Assembly (NCBI RefSeq): GCF_001678675.1
Contig: NZ_LZRN01000005.1
Coordinates: 101,766 to 165,765, forward strand
Direction: 5' to 3'
DNA: 64,000 nt
Source of the DNA: Gelidibacter algens
Lineage (GTDB): Bacteria > Bacteroidota > Bacteroidia > Flavobacteriales > Flavobacteriaceae
The position numbers and the translations under genes were made by a program. Under the pieces are notes generated by a model. That model searched no databases, was not told the DNA's origin, and worked only from the letters and a program-made list of their open reading frames with translations. Positions 1 to 8,987 of this stretch are shown here, in pieces (position 1 is the first letter of the stretch; each line of letters opens with the position of its first letter).

Positions 1-769
1 GCATCAAAACAATGTTGGAAAACAGTTTGGCCAAACGTCCTACTTTTCTTGGAAAAGCACGTAAGGTAATGGAAAACCCACCATCTAAATAGGTAATGTA
101 GTGCCAGTAACCACTTGGCATATAAAGCGCATCGCCATGTTTCATTTCTACCGAAATTCCTTCTGCAAGTTGCAGGGCTGGATAGTTTTCAAAATCGGGA
201 GTATCCATATCAATCGTTTCAAGATTATGGACTGTAAAAGGCACTTTATAGAGATGTTTTGCTTGGTCTGGCGCAAAAAGAGTCACCTGTTTATGACCAT
301 GAAAATGAAAATGTACCAAATCTGCCAAGTCCATATCGTAATGTGCTAAAACCTTAGATCCTTTGCCGCCAAAGAACATCACTGGTAGTTTTTTGAAAAA
401 GTGCAATCCGATATCCGGATAAGTAATATCTTTGGTCAATTCTGGCATTTTTTGAAGCACGTTGTAGAAAAACATGCGCAAGTCAGTAGGCTGTGTTTTT
501 AAGATTTCGATATAATCATACAGCTTCATTTTTTTTGCCGGAACTACTGAGTTTTGTCGGCCTTTGGTGGGTTCATTATTGTATAAAGGCACAATTTGAT
601 CCCCTGCCAAACTTTGAATATAATCCAGATTCCATTTTTTATAGGCAGGCCAATCTTTAGCTAAATCCTCAATTAAGACTGGTTTTTGGGGCTTGAAATA
701 CTGCTCAATAAAATCGTCTCTAGTGATGGATTTTACTCTTGTGATTGGTGTGGTCTTGATGGTTCCCAT
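1..769 (-). CDS. Cupin-like JmjC-fold (cupin_8) protein, partial
   Basis: Reading from an ATG at 769 toward the left edge gives about 256 residues, starting MGTIKTTPITRV; the C-terminus lies outside the window. The sequence has an N-terminal stretch with PVLIEDLAKDWPA, a metal-binding HxD (AHYDMD) followed by VHFHFHGHKQVTLF, and later GDALYMPSGYWHY, which is the layout of cupin_8/JmjC-like Fe(II)/2-oxoglutarate-type hydroxylases. The substrate cannot be told; family members hydroxylate proteins or small molecules. It is co-directional with the pigment cluster and separated from the MMPL exporter by about 200 bases of CGCAGAT-type repeats, so it may be the next gene of the cluster or an unrelated neighbour. 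Family call good, role unknown. Confidence 0.8.
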   Translation of the reverse strand, partial: MGTIKTTPITRVKSITRDDFIEQYFKPQKPVLIEDLAKDWPAYKKWNLDYIQSLAGDQIVPLYNNEPTKGRQNSVVPAKKMKLYDYIEILKTQPTDLRMFFYNVLQKMPELTKDITYPDIGLHFFKKLPVMFFGGKGSKVLAHYDMDLADLVHFHFHGHKQVTLFAPDQAKHLYKVPFTVHNLETIDMDTPDFENYPALQLAEGISVEMKHGDALYMPSGYWHYITYLDGGFSITLRAFPRKVGRLAKLFSNIVLM

Positions 770-1010
770 AGTTGAGATTTTTGGCGTTCGCTAAATTACT
801 TAAAGATATTGGATTTCTGGTTTTTCTTCCAGATTGCCCTTATTTTCTCAGATGTCGTTCTTCTTGATGGTGCCTTAAAGATTTCTGCGTCCATCTGCGT
901 TATCTGCGGGAGTACTTTTCTATTTCCCGCAGATTGCGCAGAATTTTTCAGATTCTTATAGATTTCATAATCTACGATTTTCCGCTTGCATCTGCGGGAG
1001 AACTTCTCGA
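770..1010. repeat. CGCAGAT-type intergenic repeats
   Basis: This gap and the first bases of the neighbouring gene carry several copies of a motif built from CTGCG/CGCAG words in both orientations: TCTGCGTCCATCTGCG near 888, TTCCCGCAGATTGCGCAGA near 925, and GCATCTGCGGGAGAA near 988. The same word family recurs at 14425-14590. The rightmost copy overlaps the 3' end of the MMPL gene (stop at 972-974) and so encodes its last ten or so residues. No gene is visible in 770-971. Confidence 0.75.
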
Positions 1011-3410
1011 AATTAAGAGTACATACAAGATCGGCTGAATCGTAAACGTGATGAACATTGCCGAAAGTATCCCAATTATTGAGATGGTCGCCAGAGAATT
1101 TAAGGCAGGATGTTTTGCAAAAATCAATACGCCAACACCCAGAATGGTTGTTAAAACCGATAAGATGATTGACGTTTTATGCGTGGTCATTGAAGATACT
1201 CCAGACCTCATGCCGTTGGTCATGAAAATACTGTAATCAACGCCTAGTCCAAAGATAAAGGTGGAAATGATGATATTAAAAATGTTGAATTCCAAATGAA
1301 ATAGTCCCATGATACCAATAGTGACAAACCAAGTAATGATGATGGGAATAACAGTAACCAGCGTCAATTTCAGATTTCTGTAGAACAGCAACAATAATAG
1401 CACCACAGCAATCAGGCAATATCCCAACAGCGTGTTGAAATCATTTTTAAGATGTCCCAAGAGTGTTTCATTGATGGCCTGACGGTCAATAATGAGTGTG
1501 TTATCAGAGTTTTTGAAAGCGTTTTTTACTTTTTGAATCTTGGCTTCAGCCACATTTACCACTGAAGAAATAGTCATGAAATCCCCATCCATCGCAATAA
1601 AATCATCAATAGGGATCACATCAATCTTTTTGAAATCTTGAATCGTTAAAGGTTGAAATTCCTGATCCAATAATTCGTAAAATTCTTGAAAAGTGGTGGG
1701 TTTGAATCCGAATTCACTTCCATTTTCAACCAAACGAGATTGCGTTTGCGCTTTGATCTCTGGAGTCCAAAAGCTGTTCCAACGCTCAATATCAGCTTGC
1801 TGTTTTTTATCTGAGGTCACCAAAGCACCCACAGAATTATAGCCCAAAACATCATGGTCTTTTTCTAACTCCTGAAGCTTATTGAAAATTTGATCATTAG
1901 TTTCAAGCACCATCTGTTCTTCATTTCCAAAAGCAATCACATATAAGGACTTTGAAGAGATATTGATCAATTTATCCAAAGTCGCTTCCGCAGATTTGAG
2001 CCGTTCTGGTTGAAAATTTAGATTTGAAATGTCTTTGTTAAAGACCACACGCTGATAGGTGAATGCGCTTAAAATAAGAAGCGCAGCAACAGTTCCAATA
2101 AAGATTTTGTTTTTATGAAACTCATAGGACGCCAATTTGTCTAAATGAGATGTTCTGGAAGTAGGTGTAGTTGTGCTCTTATATACTTGCGGTATAAAAA
2201 TAAGCGCAAATATTGAAGCGCCAACGACGCTAATAGCTGCGAAAATACCCAAATCCTGAAGCGCTTGAGAATCTACAAACAGCAGACATAAAAATGCTAA
2301 AGCGGTAGTTAAACTACTCATTAAGATGGGTTTTGAAACGCCATCAAAAAGTTCTTCAACCGTTTCATTATTTCGGATGTGCGTCAGGATGTGCAACGAA
2401 TAATCTAAGGTGACGCCTAAAAGTACGGCGCCAATTCCCAAAGAAATAACAGAAATTTCAGAGCGGATTATTGATAAAATAGCAATGGCCAATAAACCGC
2501 CAAAAAGTGTGGGTATAAATAGAATAATGGGGATGGTCAATTTTCTATAAAAAACGATAAAAACAACCATGAGTAAGACCATGGCAATGGTTACCGTTAC
2601 CTGAATATCGCTTTTTATCTGTTGTGCATTGGCCACGGCAATCAGCGTTCCACCAAAATAAGAACTCTTCACTTTGTCCGTAAAAACCGCATTTAAATTT
2701 TCTTGAAGTTGATAGAGTTGTTCTGAAAAGATAGCGTTTTGAGAGGTGTTATTGCTAGAATATGCTGGAGTGATAAATAGTAATACATGCTGCTCATCCT
2801 TGCTGATCAAAAATCCGTCTTTAAGTGTGAAATCATCTGAAATTCCAAGTTCTTGCAAATGTTTTATAGCCATCAAAGAAATTCCCAAAGGATCTTTGAC
2901 GATGGTTTTTTTGGCGACAATCCCTGAAGGTGAAATCAGGGTTTTATAATTGTTCTCGGTAATTTTGGCAATGGAATCTGGATATAATTTATCTGAAATG
3001 CTCTGATAATCGGTCTCTTTTAAAAAAAGGGGCACGTTGTAGTAGACAAAATCTAAGGTTTCAAATATAGTTTCGTCCTCTATTTTACCTTGAATATCCT
3101 TTACATAGAGGTTTGAATTTTTAGAAAGGGAATCTAAAAACCGAGTGGCATAATCTGTCAAATCATCGGTAGAGCCATTTTGCGCTTTCTCAATATTAAC
3201 AATGATCTTATCTGCAAATTCTGCCGTTTTCAATACTTTTTGCAGGTGCTCATTTTCAGAATTGGTAGGAATCAATTTTGAAATGTCTTCATCAAACTTA
3301 AGCGTGGAAGCCATCCAAATGAGGATTCCAAAAACAACAACCAAGATGATGCTAAAAACGAACTTTCGTCGTTGTAGGGTTTGATATAATGTGTAGAAAA
3401 ATTTAGCCAT
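972..3410 (-). CDS. MMPL/RND-family exporter of the pigment cluster
   Basis: An 812-residue membrane protein with the duplicated RND/MMPL plan: a first transmembrane helix at about residues 18-37, a large periplasmic domain, a block of helices around 265-405, a helix near 440, a second periplasmic domain, and a second helix block from about 660 to 800. Conserved segments such as GVTLDYSLHILTHIRN and GLGVDYSIFMTNG are the paired GxxxDY motifs of helix 4 in MMPL proteins. MMPL exporters move lipids and lipid-like products; aryl-polyene and flexirubin clusters regularly contain one, so it probably moves the pigment lipid out of the inner membrane. It starts 3 bases after the glycosyltransferase stop, in the same operon. 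Its last residues (SSPADASGKS) are encoded by an intergenic repeat. Confidence 0.9.
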   Translation of the reverse strand: MAKFFYTLYQTLQRRKFVFSIILVVVFGILIWMASTLKFDEDISKLIPTNSENEHLQKVLKTAEFADKIIVNIEKAQNGSTDDLTDYATRFLDSLSKNSNLYVKDIQGKIEDETIFETLDFVYYNVPLFLKETDYQSISDKLYPDSIAKITENNYKTLISPSGIVAKKTIVKDPLGISLMAIKHLQELGISDDFTLKDGFLISKDEQHVLLFITPAYSSNNTSQNAIFSEQLYQLQENLNAVFTDKVKSSYFGGTLIAVANAQQIKSDIQVTVTIAMVLLMVVFIVFYRKLTIPIILFIPTLFGGLLAIAILSIIRSEISVISLGIGAVLLGVTLDYSLHILTHIRNNETVEELFDGVSKPILMSSLTTALAFLCLLFVDSQALQDLGIFAAISVVGASIFALIFIPQVYKSTTTPTSRTSHLDKLASYEFHKNKIFIGTVAALLILSAFTYQRVVFNKDISNLNFQPERLKSAEATLDKLINISSKSLYVIAFGNEEQMVLETNDQIFNKLQELEKDHDVLGYNSVGALVTSDKKQQADIERWNSFWTPEIKAQTQSRLVENGSEFGFKPTTFQEFYELLDQEFQPLTIQDFKKIDVIPIDDFIAMDGDFMTISSVVNVAEAKIQKVKNAFKNSDNTLIIDRQAINETLLGHLKNDFNTLLGYCLIAVVLLLLLFYRNLKLTLVTVIPIIITWFVTIGIMGLFHLEFNIFNIIISTFIFGLGVDYSIFMTNGMRSGVSSMTTHKTSIILSVLTTILGVGVLIFAKHPALNSLATISIIGILSAMFITFTIQPILYVLLISRSSPADASGKS

Positions 3411-3413
3411 GGG

Positions 3414-4601
3414 TCAGCATTTTTTTCTATCGATTATTAAAAAGAACAAATAGCCCAACACACCAAAAACTAGTGCTGAGGTTGTGGATAGGACAATACT
3501 GCCCACAAGGTAAGCTTCCAAGTGTTGCATTAAATCAAAATTATCTCGAATGCCTTCTAACGTGTAATAGGATTCAATCCCCAAAATCCAATTGCCAACC
3601 TGTAAACTGATTAAAAGTACCAGCGGAATAAGTGGAGGCAAGCTGATATTTGAAAATGCAAAGGCAATAACCTTATTGAGATTTGACACTATGGCCAAAG
3701 AAATAACGATGAGGGTTTGAAAACCCCAAAGTGGCGATAAACCTATAAAGACGCCTAAAGCAATAGATAGCGCTTTCTTTCTTGGCGAATCTTGATTTCT
3801 TAAAAAATCTTCAAAGAAGAATCGTTTTAGACCTTTTTTTTTTAGTTTCCTAAAGAGGTTTCGGGGAGTTATGTAAAACAGTCTTAACATTAAAAACCAG
3901 GTGTAGAGGACAACCATTCTTGCAATATCCTTAAACGGCCGGAAGTGGGAAACACGTTCATTCAAGTCATATAGTACTTTGATAGGTACGTGTACAATGG
4001 CAATACCAGCCCAATAGGATTTGACAATAGCTTCAATTTCAAACTCAAATTTTCTGGTAGCCTCCATGAAGTTGATCTTGGCCATGTCTTTGATGGGATA
4101 TAGGCGAAATCCTGATTGCGAATCCTGGAGTTTGAGTCCTGTGGCGGCTTTCATCCAAAAAGTGGACACCCGATTGCCTTTGGCACTGGTGGCCAGAACA
4201 TCGGCAGTGTTCATATTCCGATCGCCAATCATTAAGAGGCTTTTATTTTTTGAAGTCTCAAGCGCCTCAATAAAATTTGGAATATCTGAAGGAAAATGTT
4301 GCCCGTCCGTATCTAAGGTAATCGCATAATCAAAGCCTAAACTGACAGCATGTTTAAAACCAATTTTTAAGGCATGACCCTTTCCAATATTTTGAGGCTG
4401 ATGGAGTTGGACGATATTTGGATATTTTTTTAAAATTTCCAAGGTATTGTCCGTTGAGCCGTCATTGACGATAATGATGTCTTTGGTGAATTCCAAAACG
4501 CCATTGATGACCCGTTCCAAAGTGTTCTGATTGTTGTAAGTGGGCAAGACTACACAACAGCGATAGAATTTTATTTTGGAATGAATTTCAGCGAGTGTCA
4601 T
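3414..4601 (-). CDS. Glycosyltransferase family 2 fused to DUF2062
   Basis: The 395-residue protein has an N-terminal GT-A domain of family 2 (about residues 14-225): CVVLPTYNNQNTLERV, IVNDGSTDNT and the metal-binding DTDGQH, like polyprenol-phosphate mannosyl/glucosyl transferases. After residue 235 comes a DUF2062 membrane domain (FFEDFLRNQDSPRKKALSIA, then GVFIGLSPLWGFQT and hydrophobic helices to about 385). The sugar and acceptor are not known. In flexirubin-type clusters such a protein sits beside the exporter and hotdog dehydratase, suggesting a role in modifying or anchoring the pigment in the membrane. It lies 14 bases after the FabZ-like gene and 3 bases before the exporter. Confidence 0.88.
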   Translation of the reverse strand: MTLAEIHSKIKFYRCCVVLPTYNNQNTLERVINGVLEFTKDIIIVNDGSTDNTLEILKKYPNIVQLHQPQNIGKGHALKIGFKHAVSLGFDYAITLDTDGQHFPSDIPNFIEALETSKNKSLLMIGDRNMNTADVLATSAKGNRVSTFWMKAATGLKLQDSQSGFRLYPIKDMAKINFMEATRKFEFEIEAIVKSYWAGIAIVHVPIKVLYDLNERVSHFRPFKDIARMVVLYTWFLMLRLFYITPRNLFRKLKKKGLKRFFFEDFLRNQDSPRKKALSIALGVFIGLSPLWGFQTLIVISLAIVSNLNKVIAFAFSNISLPPLIPLVLLISLQVGNWILGIESYYTLEGIRDNFDLMQHLEAYLVGSIVLSTTSALVFGVLGYLFFLIIDRKKC

Positions 4602-4615
4602 GATTGTGACCGTAA

Positions 4616-4999
4616 TTAGTGTTTGACAAAGGTAACATTACATTTTAATACTGGCGTTCCGTCCTCAAAAGATGTGGTATTTTTTACCTTGATATATTGC
4701 GAGTCTTCCTGAATTATGATGTCAAATTTTAAGGTGGCGTTTACATTTGGATCAACAAGAGATAAAAACTTAACATTAGAAGCCGATTCTAAAAACAATG
4801 ATAGACGAAGGTGGTTTTCAGTAAGTTCTTTAAGTATTTGAAGCATTGCAACGCCAGGAGTTACCGAGAGATTAGGAAAATGCCCTTCAAAAATGGGATG
4901 CTCTTTTTGGATTTCGATAGTTGCTGAGAAAGAGTTTGCTTCTAAAGATTCAGACTTTACGATCGTGTAGAAGTTTTTTAGTAGCATATTATGTTTCAA
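4616..4999 (-). CDS. FabZ-like hotdog 3-hydroxyacyl-ACP dehydratase
   Basis: A 127-residue single hotdog domain. The catalytic-region signature HPIFEGHFPNLSVTPGVAML matches the FabZ/FabA-like pattern with a His in GHFP; where FabZ normally has ExxAQ the sequence reads QILKELTE, so the usual Glu is displaced or absent and activity needs testing. In aryl-polyene clusters such proteins remove water from the 3-hydroxyacyl intermediate so that the chain becomes a conjugated polyene. ATG codons exist at residues 1 and 5; the choice is uncertain. It is 14 bases upstream of the glycosyltransferase and follows a repeat-containing gap after lolA. Confidence 0.8.
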   Translation of the reverse strand: MKHNMLLKNFYTIVKSESLEANSFSATIEIQKEHPIFEGHFPNLSVTPGVAMLQILKELTENHLRLSLFLESASNVKFLSLVDPNVNATLKFDIIIQEDSQYIKVKNTTSFEDGTPVLKCNVTFVKH

Positions 5000-5123
5000 C
5001 TAAGGATTTTTACTTTTTTTTTATCTCGCAGAGGTGCAGAGGTGCAGAGGCCCAAAGTTCAAAACCTTTTTAAAATTCGCTTGCAATGATTCTCCGGGTC
5101 TCTGCGCCTTTGCGAGCATTTAT
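5000..5123. repeat. Intergenic inverted repeat with GCAGAGG tandem
   Basis: Between the FabZ-like gene and lolA the DNA reads CTCGCAGAGGTGCAGAGGTGCAGAGG (three GTGCAGAG-type units, 5033-5051) and, about 45 bases later, the inverted counterpart TCTCTGCGCCTTTGCGAG (5100-5117). The two arms could pair into a long hairpin. It is a flavobacterial intergenic palindrome-type repeat, distinct from the CGCAGAT family elsewhere in the window. Confidence 0.6.
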
Positions 5124-5759
5124 TTAATTCTCAAAAGCAGCCTCTGAAACCTTCGTATTCACTTTTCGATTCTGAAAGGTAATCAATGTGTAATCATCAT
5201 TCGGTTCAATCAATTTGACCTCTTTGACTTCTGCCGTAGCATTGGAAAATTTCAGTTCAAAAGATGCGATAAACTTTTTCATGCGTTTATCTTTCGGAAC
5301 AAATTGCACCAAATAACCCACGTCAGATTTAAAATAGGCCAAATCAAACTGAGAGTCATCAAACATGTCGCCTTTAATGCTGTTTATAATCAATGAATTT
5401 AAACTTCTGAATAGTTTATTGGAGCTCAAATCAACTTTGTCTTTCTTCCCTGCGTTGCTCACCAAAAGTTGGTCATCCTTAAAAATAGCACTATTTCGAT
5501 AAGGTTTCAGATATTCCCATTTCACAAGATTTGGTGCTTTAAAAACAAGTTTTCCCTCTGAAGAAATGTCATTATCCAAGACGCTTAAATGTTTGGTCTG
5601 AGTGAAATCGCTGACAATTGTTTGGGTGTTTCGCGCTGTTTTTTGAACTTTAGCTTTGAATTCTTTTTGTTCTGATGCTGAGAGCTTTGACTGGGAAATC
5701 CCGCGGAAACCAAATATTACAGCGAATGCAAAAAGAAGAATAAAAGGTCTATTTTTCAT
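5124..5759 (-). CDS. LolA-like outer-membrane lipoprotein carrier
   Basis: From an ATG at 5759 the protein begins with a signal peptide (MKNRPFILLFAFAVIFGF, then GISQ), followed by a LolA-type half-barrel: ARNTQTIVSDFTQTKHLSVLD, GKLVFKAPNLVKWEYLKPY and LFRSLNSLI. LolA proteins bind acyl chains in the periplasm. A LolA homologue is a regular part of aryl-polyene clusters and is thought to carry the lipid-linked pigment toward the outer membrane, working with the MMPL exporter. An alternative ATG at 5771 adds four residues. The gene overlaps the end of the upstream deacetylase gene by about ten bases, so it is translationally coupled to it. Confidence 0.85.
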   Translation of the reverse strand: MKNRPFILLFAFAVIFGFRGISQSKLSASEQKEFKAKVQKTARNTQTIVSDFTQTKHLSVLDNDISSEGKLVFKAPNLVKWEYLKPYRNSAIFKDDQLLVSNAGKKDKVDLSSNKLFRSLNSLIINSIKGDMFDDSQFDLAYFKSDVGYLVQFVPKDKRMKKFIASFELKFSNATAEVKEVKLIEPNDDYTLITFQNRKVNTKVSEAAFEN

Positions 5760-6516
5760 GGAGAAGTTCATTGATTGTTACTGCTTGGTAATTCTGTTTT
5801 TCGAGGAATTGCAATAAATGTTCCAAAACTGGCAAGACGTTCTTTTGTTTGTCGTGTAATAAGATAATAGCGCCTGGTTTGATGTGTTTGGAGATGCTCT
5901 TGACGATGCGTTCAGGATTTTTGGTAACCGTATCATAAGACCTAATATTCCAACCAATTACCTCATGTTCCGTAACTTTTAAAGCCTTTGCCAATTTGGG
6001 CGTGGTCACTCCAAAAGGCGGTCGGAATAGCGTTGATTTTTTGTTAGTTATTTTACGAATGGCATTATCGGTTTGTTTGATTTCATGCAACCAATTTTCT
6101 GTAGAATTGAAATCAATCGTGACATCATGCGAAAACGAATGGTTCCCAATATCGTGGCCATCTTCTGAAATCGCCTTCAAAATTGTAGGATGTCGTTCAA
6201 TGTTTTGACCGATGCAGAAAAAGGTGGCCTTAGCGTTATAATTCTTTAAAATAGCTAATACCTTCAGAGTAAATTCTAGGTTTGGACCATCATCAAATGT
6301 AATGGCGATTTTTTTCTCTTTTAGATTTTTATTGAATGTAAACGCTTTCAGATAAAAATTCCCGCTCAATACAAATGAACCCATGGCCATGACTAAAAAC
6401 CAAACTACAAAAAGTAGTAAATACCACCACAATGCAATCCCAGTGATCGTATCAAGAATTATCAAAAGCAAGAAGAGTCCAATTGTTGCGAACGTTGTGA
6501 TCCTGAAATTTTTCAT
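5749..6516 (-). CDS. Polysaccharide deacetylase (NodB domain), membrane-anchored
   Basis: A 255-residue protein with two N-terminal hydrophobic segments (about residues 8-50) and a NodB homology domain. The signature KKIAITFDDGPNLEF gives the catalytic/metal Asp-Asp pair, GHDIGNHSFSH gives the metal-binding HxxxH, RPPFG is motif 3 and IILLHD is motif 5. These are the residues of carbohydrate esterase family 4 deacetylases. The natural substrate here is unknown; it may act on a glycosylated or acylated intermediate of the pigment. Its ATG overlaps the TGA of the ketosynthase-like gene upstream in an ATGA junction and its end overlaps lolA, tying it into the operon. Confidence 0.88.
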   Translation of the reverse strand: MKNFRITTFATIGLFLLLIILDTITGIALWWYLLLFVVWFLVMAMGSFVLSGNFYLKAFTFNKNLKEKKIAITFDDGPNLEFTLKVLAILKNYNAKATFFCIGQNIERHPTILKAISEDGHDIGNHSFSHDVTIDFNSTENWLHEIKQTDNAIRKITNKKSTLFRPPFGVTTPKLAKALKVTEHEVIGWNIRSYDTVTKNPERIVKSISKHIKPGAIILLHDKQKNVLPVLEHLLQFLEKQNYQAVTINELLHEK

Positions 6517-7532
6517 CGTTTCAACAAGATAAAACTATGGTCGCGACCTTTAAACTGGTTGTAAAGTAAAATAGTATTGATTTCAGATGTTGACTCATCT
6601 TTGTAAATTAAGGGTTTAGGAATTTCCTGTCGATTTAAAATCTCATAAGCTGCCCATAATCCGAAAGATGAGGCGGTGTAAAATTCGCCACTCAAATGTT
6701 TGTAATGGAGTTCAGTTGCGTTTTCAAAAAAACTGGAGGCACTGTCATAATAGACATCAAAGGCGTCACCATTTCTACCTGCGATTAAAACGTCAATTTG
6801 AAAAGGTTCAATCTTATTTCTCAATAAAAAGCCCTTTAAATTTTCCTGAAGTTTTTCTTCGGATGCGGTACTGCAAACTTCCATATCCACTAATTGAATG
6901 GCGGCTTCTTTAGCTTCCGAGGAGACCACAAAAAATGAAGCACCTTCACTAAAAGGTACCTGAATTCCAGAAGAATCACGGTCTTCCATCAATCGGACAT
7001 AGTTGATGATTTCTTTGCCCAATTCATCGACGCCGCCCACTAAAACATGTTTGCCTTCATCTTGTTGCAAGAGCAGTTGCGCATCCAAAAGTGCCGATTC
7101 AAAAGACAAAGCAGCATGGACATAGGTGTTATTATAGGCCTTACAGTTCAAACCCAAAGCAATTTGTGCACCAACCGTATTGTGCGTGGATTGGATAAAT
7201 GGGGTTGGCGTTAAAAACGCTTCCTCGTTGCTAATGATGTTGTTTAAGAATTTTTCAGTGTCTTCAATGCAGCCCATTCCTGTTCCGGTAATAATCGCAT
7301 CCGGCTGTTTTAAATTGGCTTTTTCAAGCGCCTTGCTTGCTGCGGTAACTCCCATTTTGACTGCAGTAGCCATGCGTCTGGAGGCTGCAAGGGCAATATA
7401 ATCTCTATAATTCGGGTAGTTTGCACTGACTGTTTTACCTGAGATGTCTTTAATTTCTTCCAAAAACCCGTAAGTATCAAAAGTGTTTTGAGCCGAAATA
7501 CTTACTGCGCTATCGATGAAGACTTTTTTCAT
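6513..7532 (-). CDS. Ketosynthase-like chain-length factor (no active-site Cys)
   Basis: Starting at the ATG at 7532 (MKKVFIDSAVSI), which overlaps the preceding ketosynthase stop as ATGA, the protein has 339 residues of the thiolase/ketosynthase fold. At the nucleophile position the expected TACSS is replaced by HAALS (Ala141), so it cannot be a working condensing enzyme by itself. Aryl-polyene systems use a ketosynthase/chain-length-factor heterodimer; the directly upstream gene (7529-8719) has an intact active site and is the obvious partner. The first codon at 7559 would add nine residues that do not match the family start. The predicted role is to shape the acyl pocket and set polyene length. 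Confidence 0.85.
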   Translation of the reverse strand: MKKVFIDSAVSISAQNTFDTYGFLEEIKDISGKTVSANYPNYRDYIALAASRRMATAVKMGVTAASKALEKANLKQPDAIITGTGMGCIEDTEKFLNNIISNEEAFLTPTPFIQSTHNTVGAQIALGLNCKAYNNTYVHAALSFESALLDAQLLLQQDEGKHVLVGGVDELGKEIINYVRLMEDRDSSGIQVPFSEGASFFVVSSEAKEAAIQLVDMEVCSTASEEKLQENLKGFLLRNKIEPFQIDVLIAGRNGDAFDVYYDSASSFFENATELHYKHLSGEFYTASSFGLWAAYEILNRQEIPKPLIYKDESTSEINTILLYNQFKGRDHSFILLKR

Positions 7533-8719
7533 GCCTTTGAGAAAATGAGCGTAGCGCAATTGCCACCAAATCCAAACGAATTTGACAACACATGGTGCAA
7601 CTCCTTTTTGACGATTGAAGTTATGGGTTTTAATCCAGTTTCAGGCATTGCGGTTTTAAAATTCAGATTTGGGAAAATGGTTTGTTCCTGTAACGCTAAA
7701 ACTGAATATACAGCCTCTACAACCCCAGCAGCGGCCAATGTATGTCCTGTAAAAGCCTTGGTAGAACTAAAATCAGGAACGTCATTTCCGAAAACACGTC
7801 TATAAGCGTTACTTTCCGAAAGATCATTGTTGGGTGTGGCGGTCCCGTGGGCATTGATATAATCGATATGTTCAGGATTCAGTTTGGCCATTTTTAAGGC
7901 TTTTTGCATGGCTAAAAAAGCGCCTTCACCATTTTCAGAAGATGCCGTTTGATGAAACGCGTCATTGGCATTCCCATAACTTGAAAGGTAGGCCAAGACT
8001 TTTTTTTCTTCTTTTTGAACTACTGCATCAGATTCCAAGACCAAATAGGCTGCGGCTTCTCCTAAATTCAAACCTTTACGATCCGCATCAAAAGGTGCAC
8101 AAAGGGCGTCAGATTGGATCATTAAGGTTTTGAATCCGTTAATGGTGAATTTTGACAACGCGTCTGTGCCGCCAACCACAACCCTGTCCAATTTCCCTGC
8201 CTTGATCAAACGAGCACCCAACATAATCGCATTGGCAGCTGAAGAACATGCCGTACTAATGGTGGTTACAAATTCTGTAATACCAATAGCATCTGCTATT
8301 TTTTGTGTAGAATCTCCGGCATGATGGCTTTGAATATATTTTTGAGCTTCGGTATCTGTAGCAAATTGTTTTAAATAGAGCTCCGTCATGTCCATACCAC
8401 CGACAGTTGTGGCCGATATAAATCCTGTTCTATACTCTGAACTATCGGTAATATTGGCATCTTTGAGCGATGCTTTTGCGGCGAATAGTCCCAATAATCC
8501 TGTTCTTGTGTAGTTGTGATCTTCTGAGAGCTGTAATTGTTCTGTCAATTCTGCATTGGAAAACGAAATTTCACCAACTTTTATAAGCTTTGAATGCTTG
8601 GTTTGAATATGTTTTAATGAAGCAATACCACTTTTTGAAGCCAACAAAGACGTTTTATTTTCTTCAACGGAATGACCAATTGCAGAAATTATACCCATTC
8701 CGGTAATTGCAACGCCCAT
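7529..8719 (-). CDS. Beta-ketoacyl-ACP synthase II (FabF/ApeO-like)
   Basis: With start ATG at 8719 (MGVAITGMGIIS) the protein is 396 residues. It has the full FabF-type catalytic set: Cys158 in STACSSAANAI, His in NAHGTATPNND, and His in KAFTGHTLAAAG. It condenses malonyl-ACP with the growing aryl-polyenoyl chain. It lies 10 bases after the acyl carrier protein gene and ends in an ATGA overlap with its Cys-less partner, the order expected for a ketosynthase/chain-length-factor pair. A longer start at 8752 would overlap the ACP gene and adds residues unlike the family. Confidence 0.92.
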   Translation of the reverse strand: MGVAITGMGIISAIGHSVEENKTSLLASKSGIASLKHIQTKHSKLIKVGEISFSNAELTEQLQLSEDHNYTRTGLLGLFAAKASLKDANITDSSEYRTGFISATTVGGMDMTELYLKQFATDTEAQKYIQSHHAGDSTQKIADAIGITEFVTTISTACSSAANAIMLGARLIKAGKLDRVVVGGTDALSKFTINGFKTLMIQSDALCAPFDADRKGLNLGEAAAYLVLESDAVVQKEEKKVLAYLSSYGNANDAFHQTASSENGEGAFLAMQKALKMAKLNPEHIDYINAHGTATPNNDLSESNAYRRVFGNDVPDFSSTKAFTGHTLAAAGVVEAVYSVLALQEQTIFPNLNFKTAMPETGLKPITSIVKKELHHVLSNSFGFGGNCATLIFSKA

Positions 8720-8729
8720 AGTTTTAGTG

Positions 8730-8987
8730 TTATTTGGCTCTTTTGTCCGCAATATAATCTGCCAAAACAGCGATAGATTTAAAAATCTCTTGTCCTTCTT
8801 TAGGATCCGTCAATTGGATGCCGTAATCTTTATCCAACATTACAATAAGTTCTAAAGCATCAATAGAATCCAATCCCAATCCATCACCAAAAAGTGCATC
8901 GTCATCCGCAATATCAGCAACGGTGAACTCTTCTAAATTCAGTTGCTCAATAATCTTTTCCTTAAGTTCTTGTTTTAACTCTGTCAT
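8730..8987 (-). CDS. Acyl carrier protein of the aryl-polyene cluster
   Basis: An 85-residue acidic helical protein with the carrier motif GLGLDSIDALEL; Ser41 is the expected phosphopantetheine attachment site. It carries the growing aryl polyene chain between the ketosynthase, reductase and dehydratase encoded around it. It overlaps the end of the upstream ketosynthase-like gene by 4 bases (ATGA-type junction at 8984-8987). It is the only carrier protein I can see in this cluster; related clusters often have two, so another may lie outside the window. A 4'-phosphopantetheinyl transferase is encoded at 32393-32965 in the second polyketide locus. Confidence 0.93.
   Translation of the reverse strand: MTELKQELKEKIIEQLNLEEFTVADIADDDALFGDGLGLDSIDALELIVMLDKDYGIQLTDPKEGQEIFKSIAVLADYIADKRAK

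Noticed and set aside
101..349. Plus-strand 82-codon frame at the left edge
   Set aside because: It is antisense to the cupin-like gene, which has clear family motifs on the minus strand.
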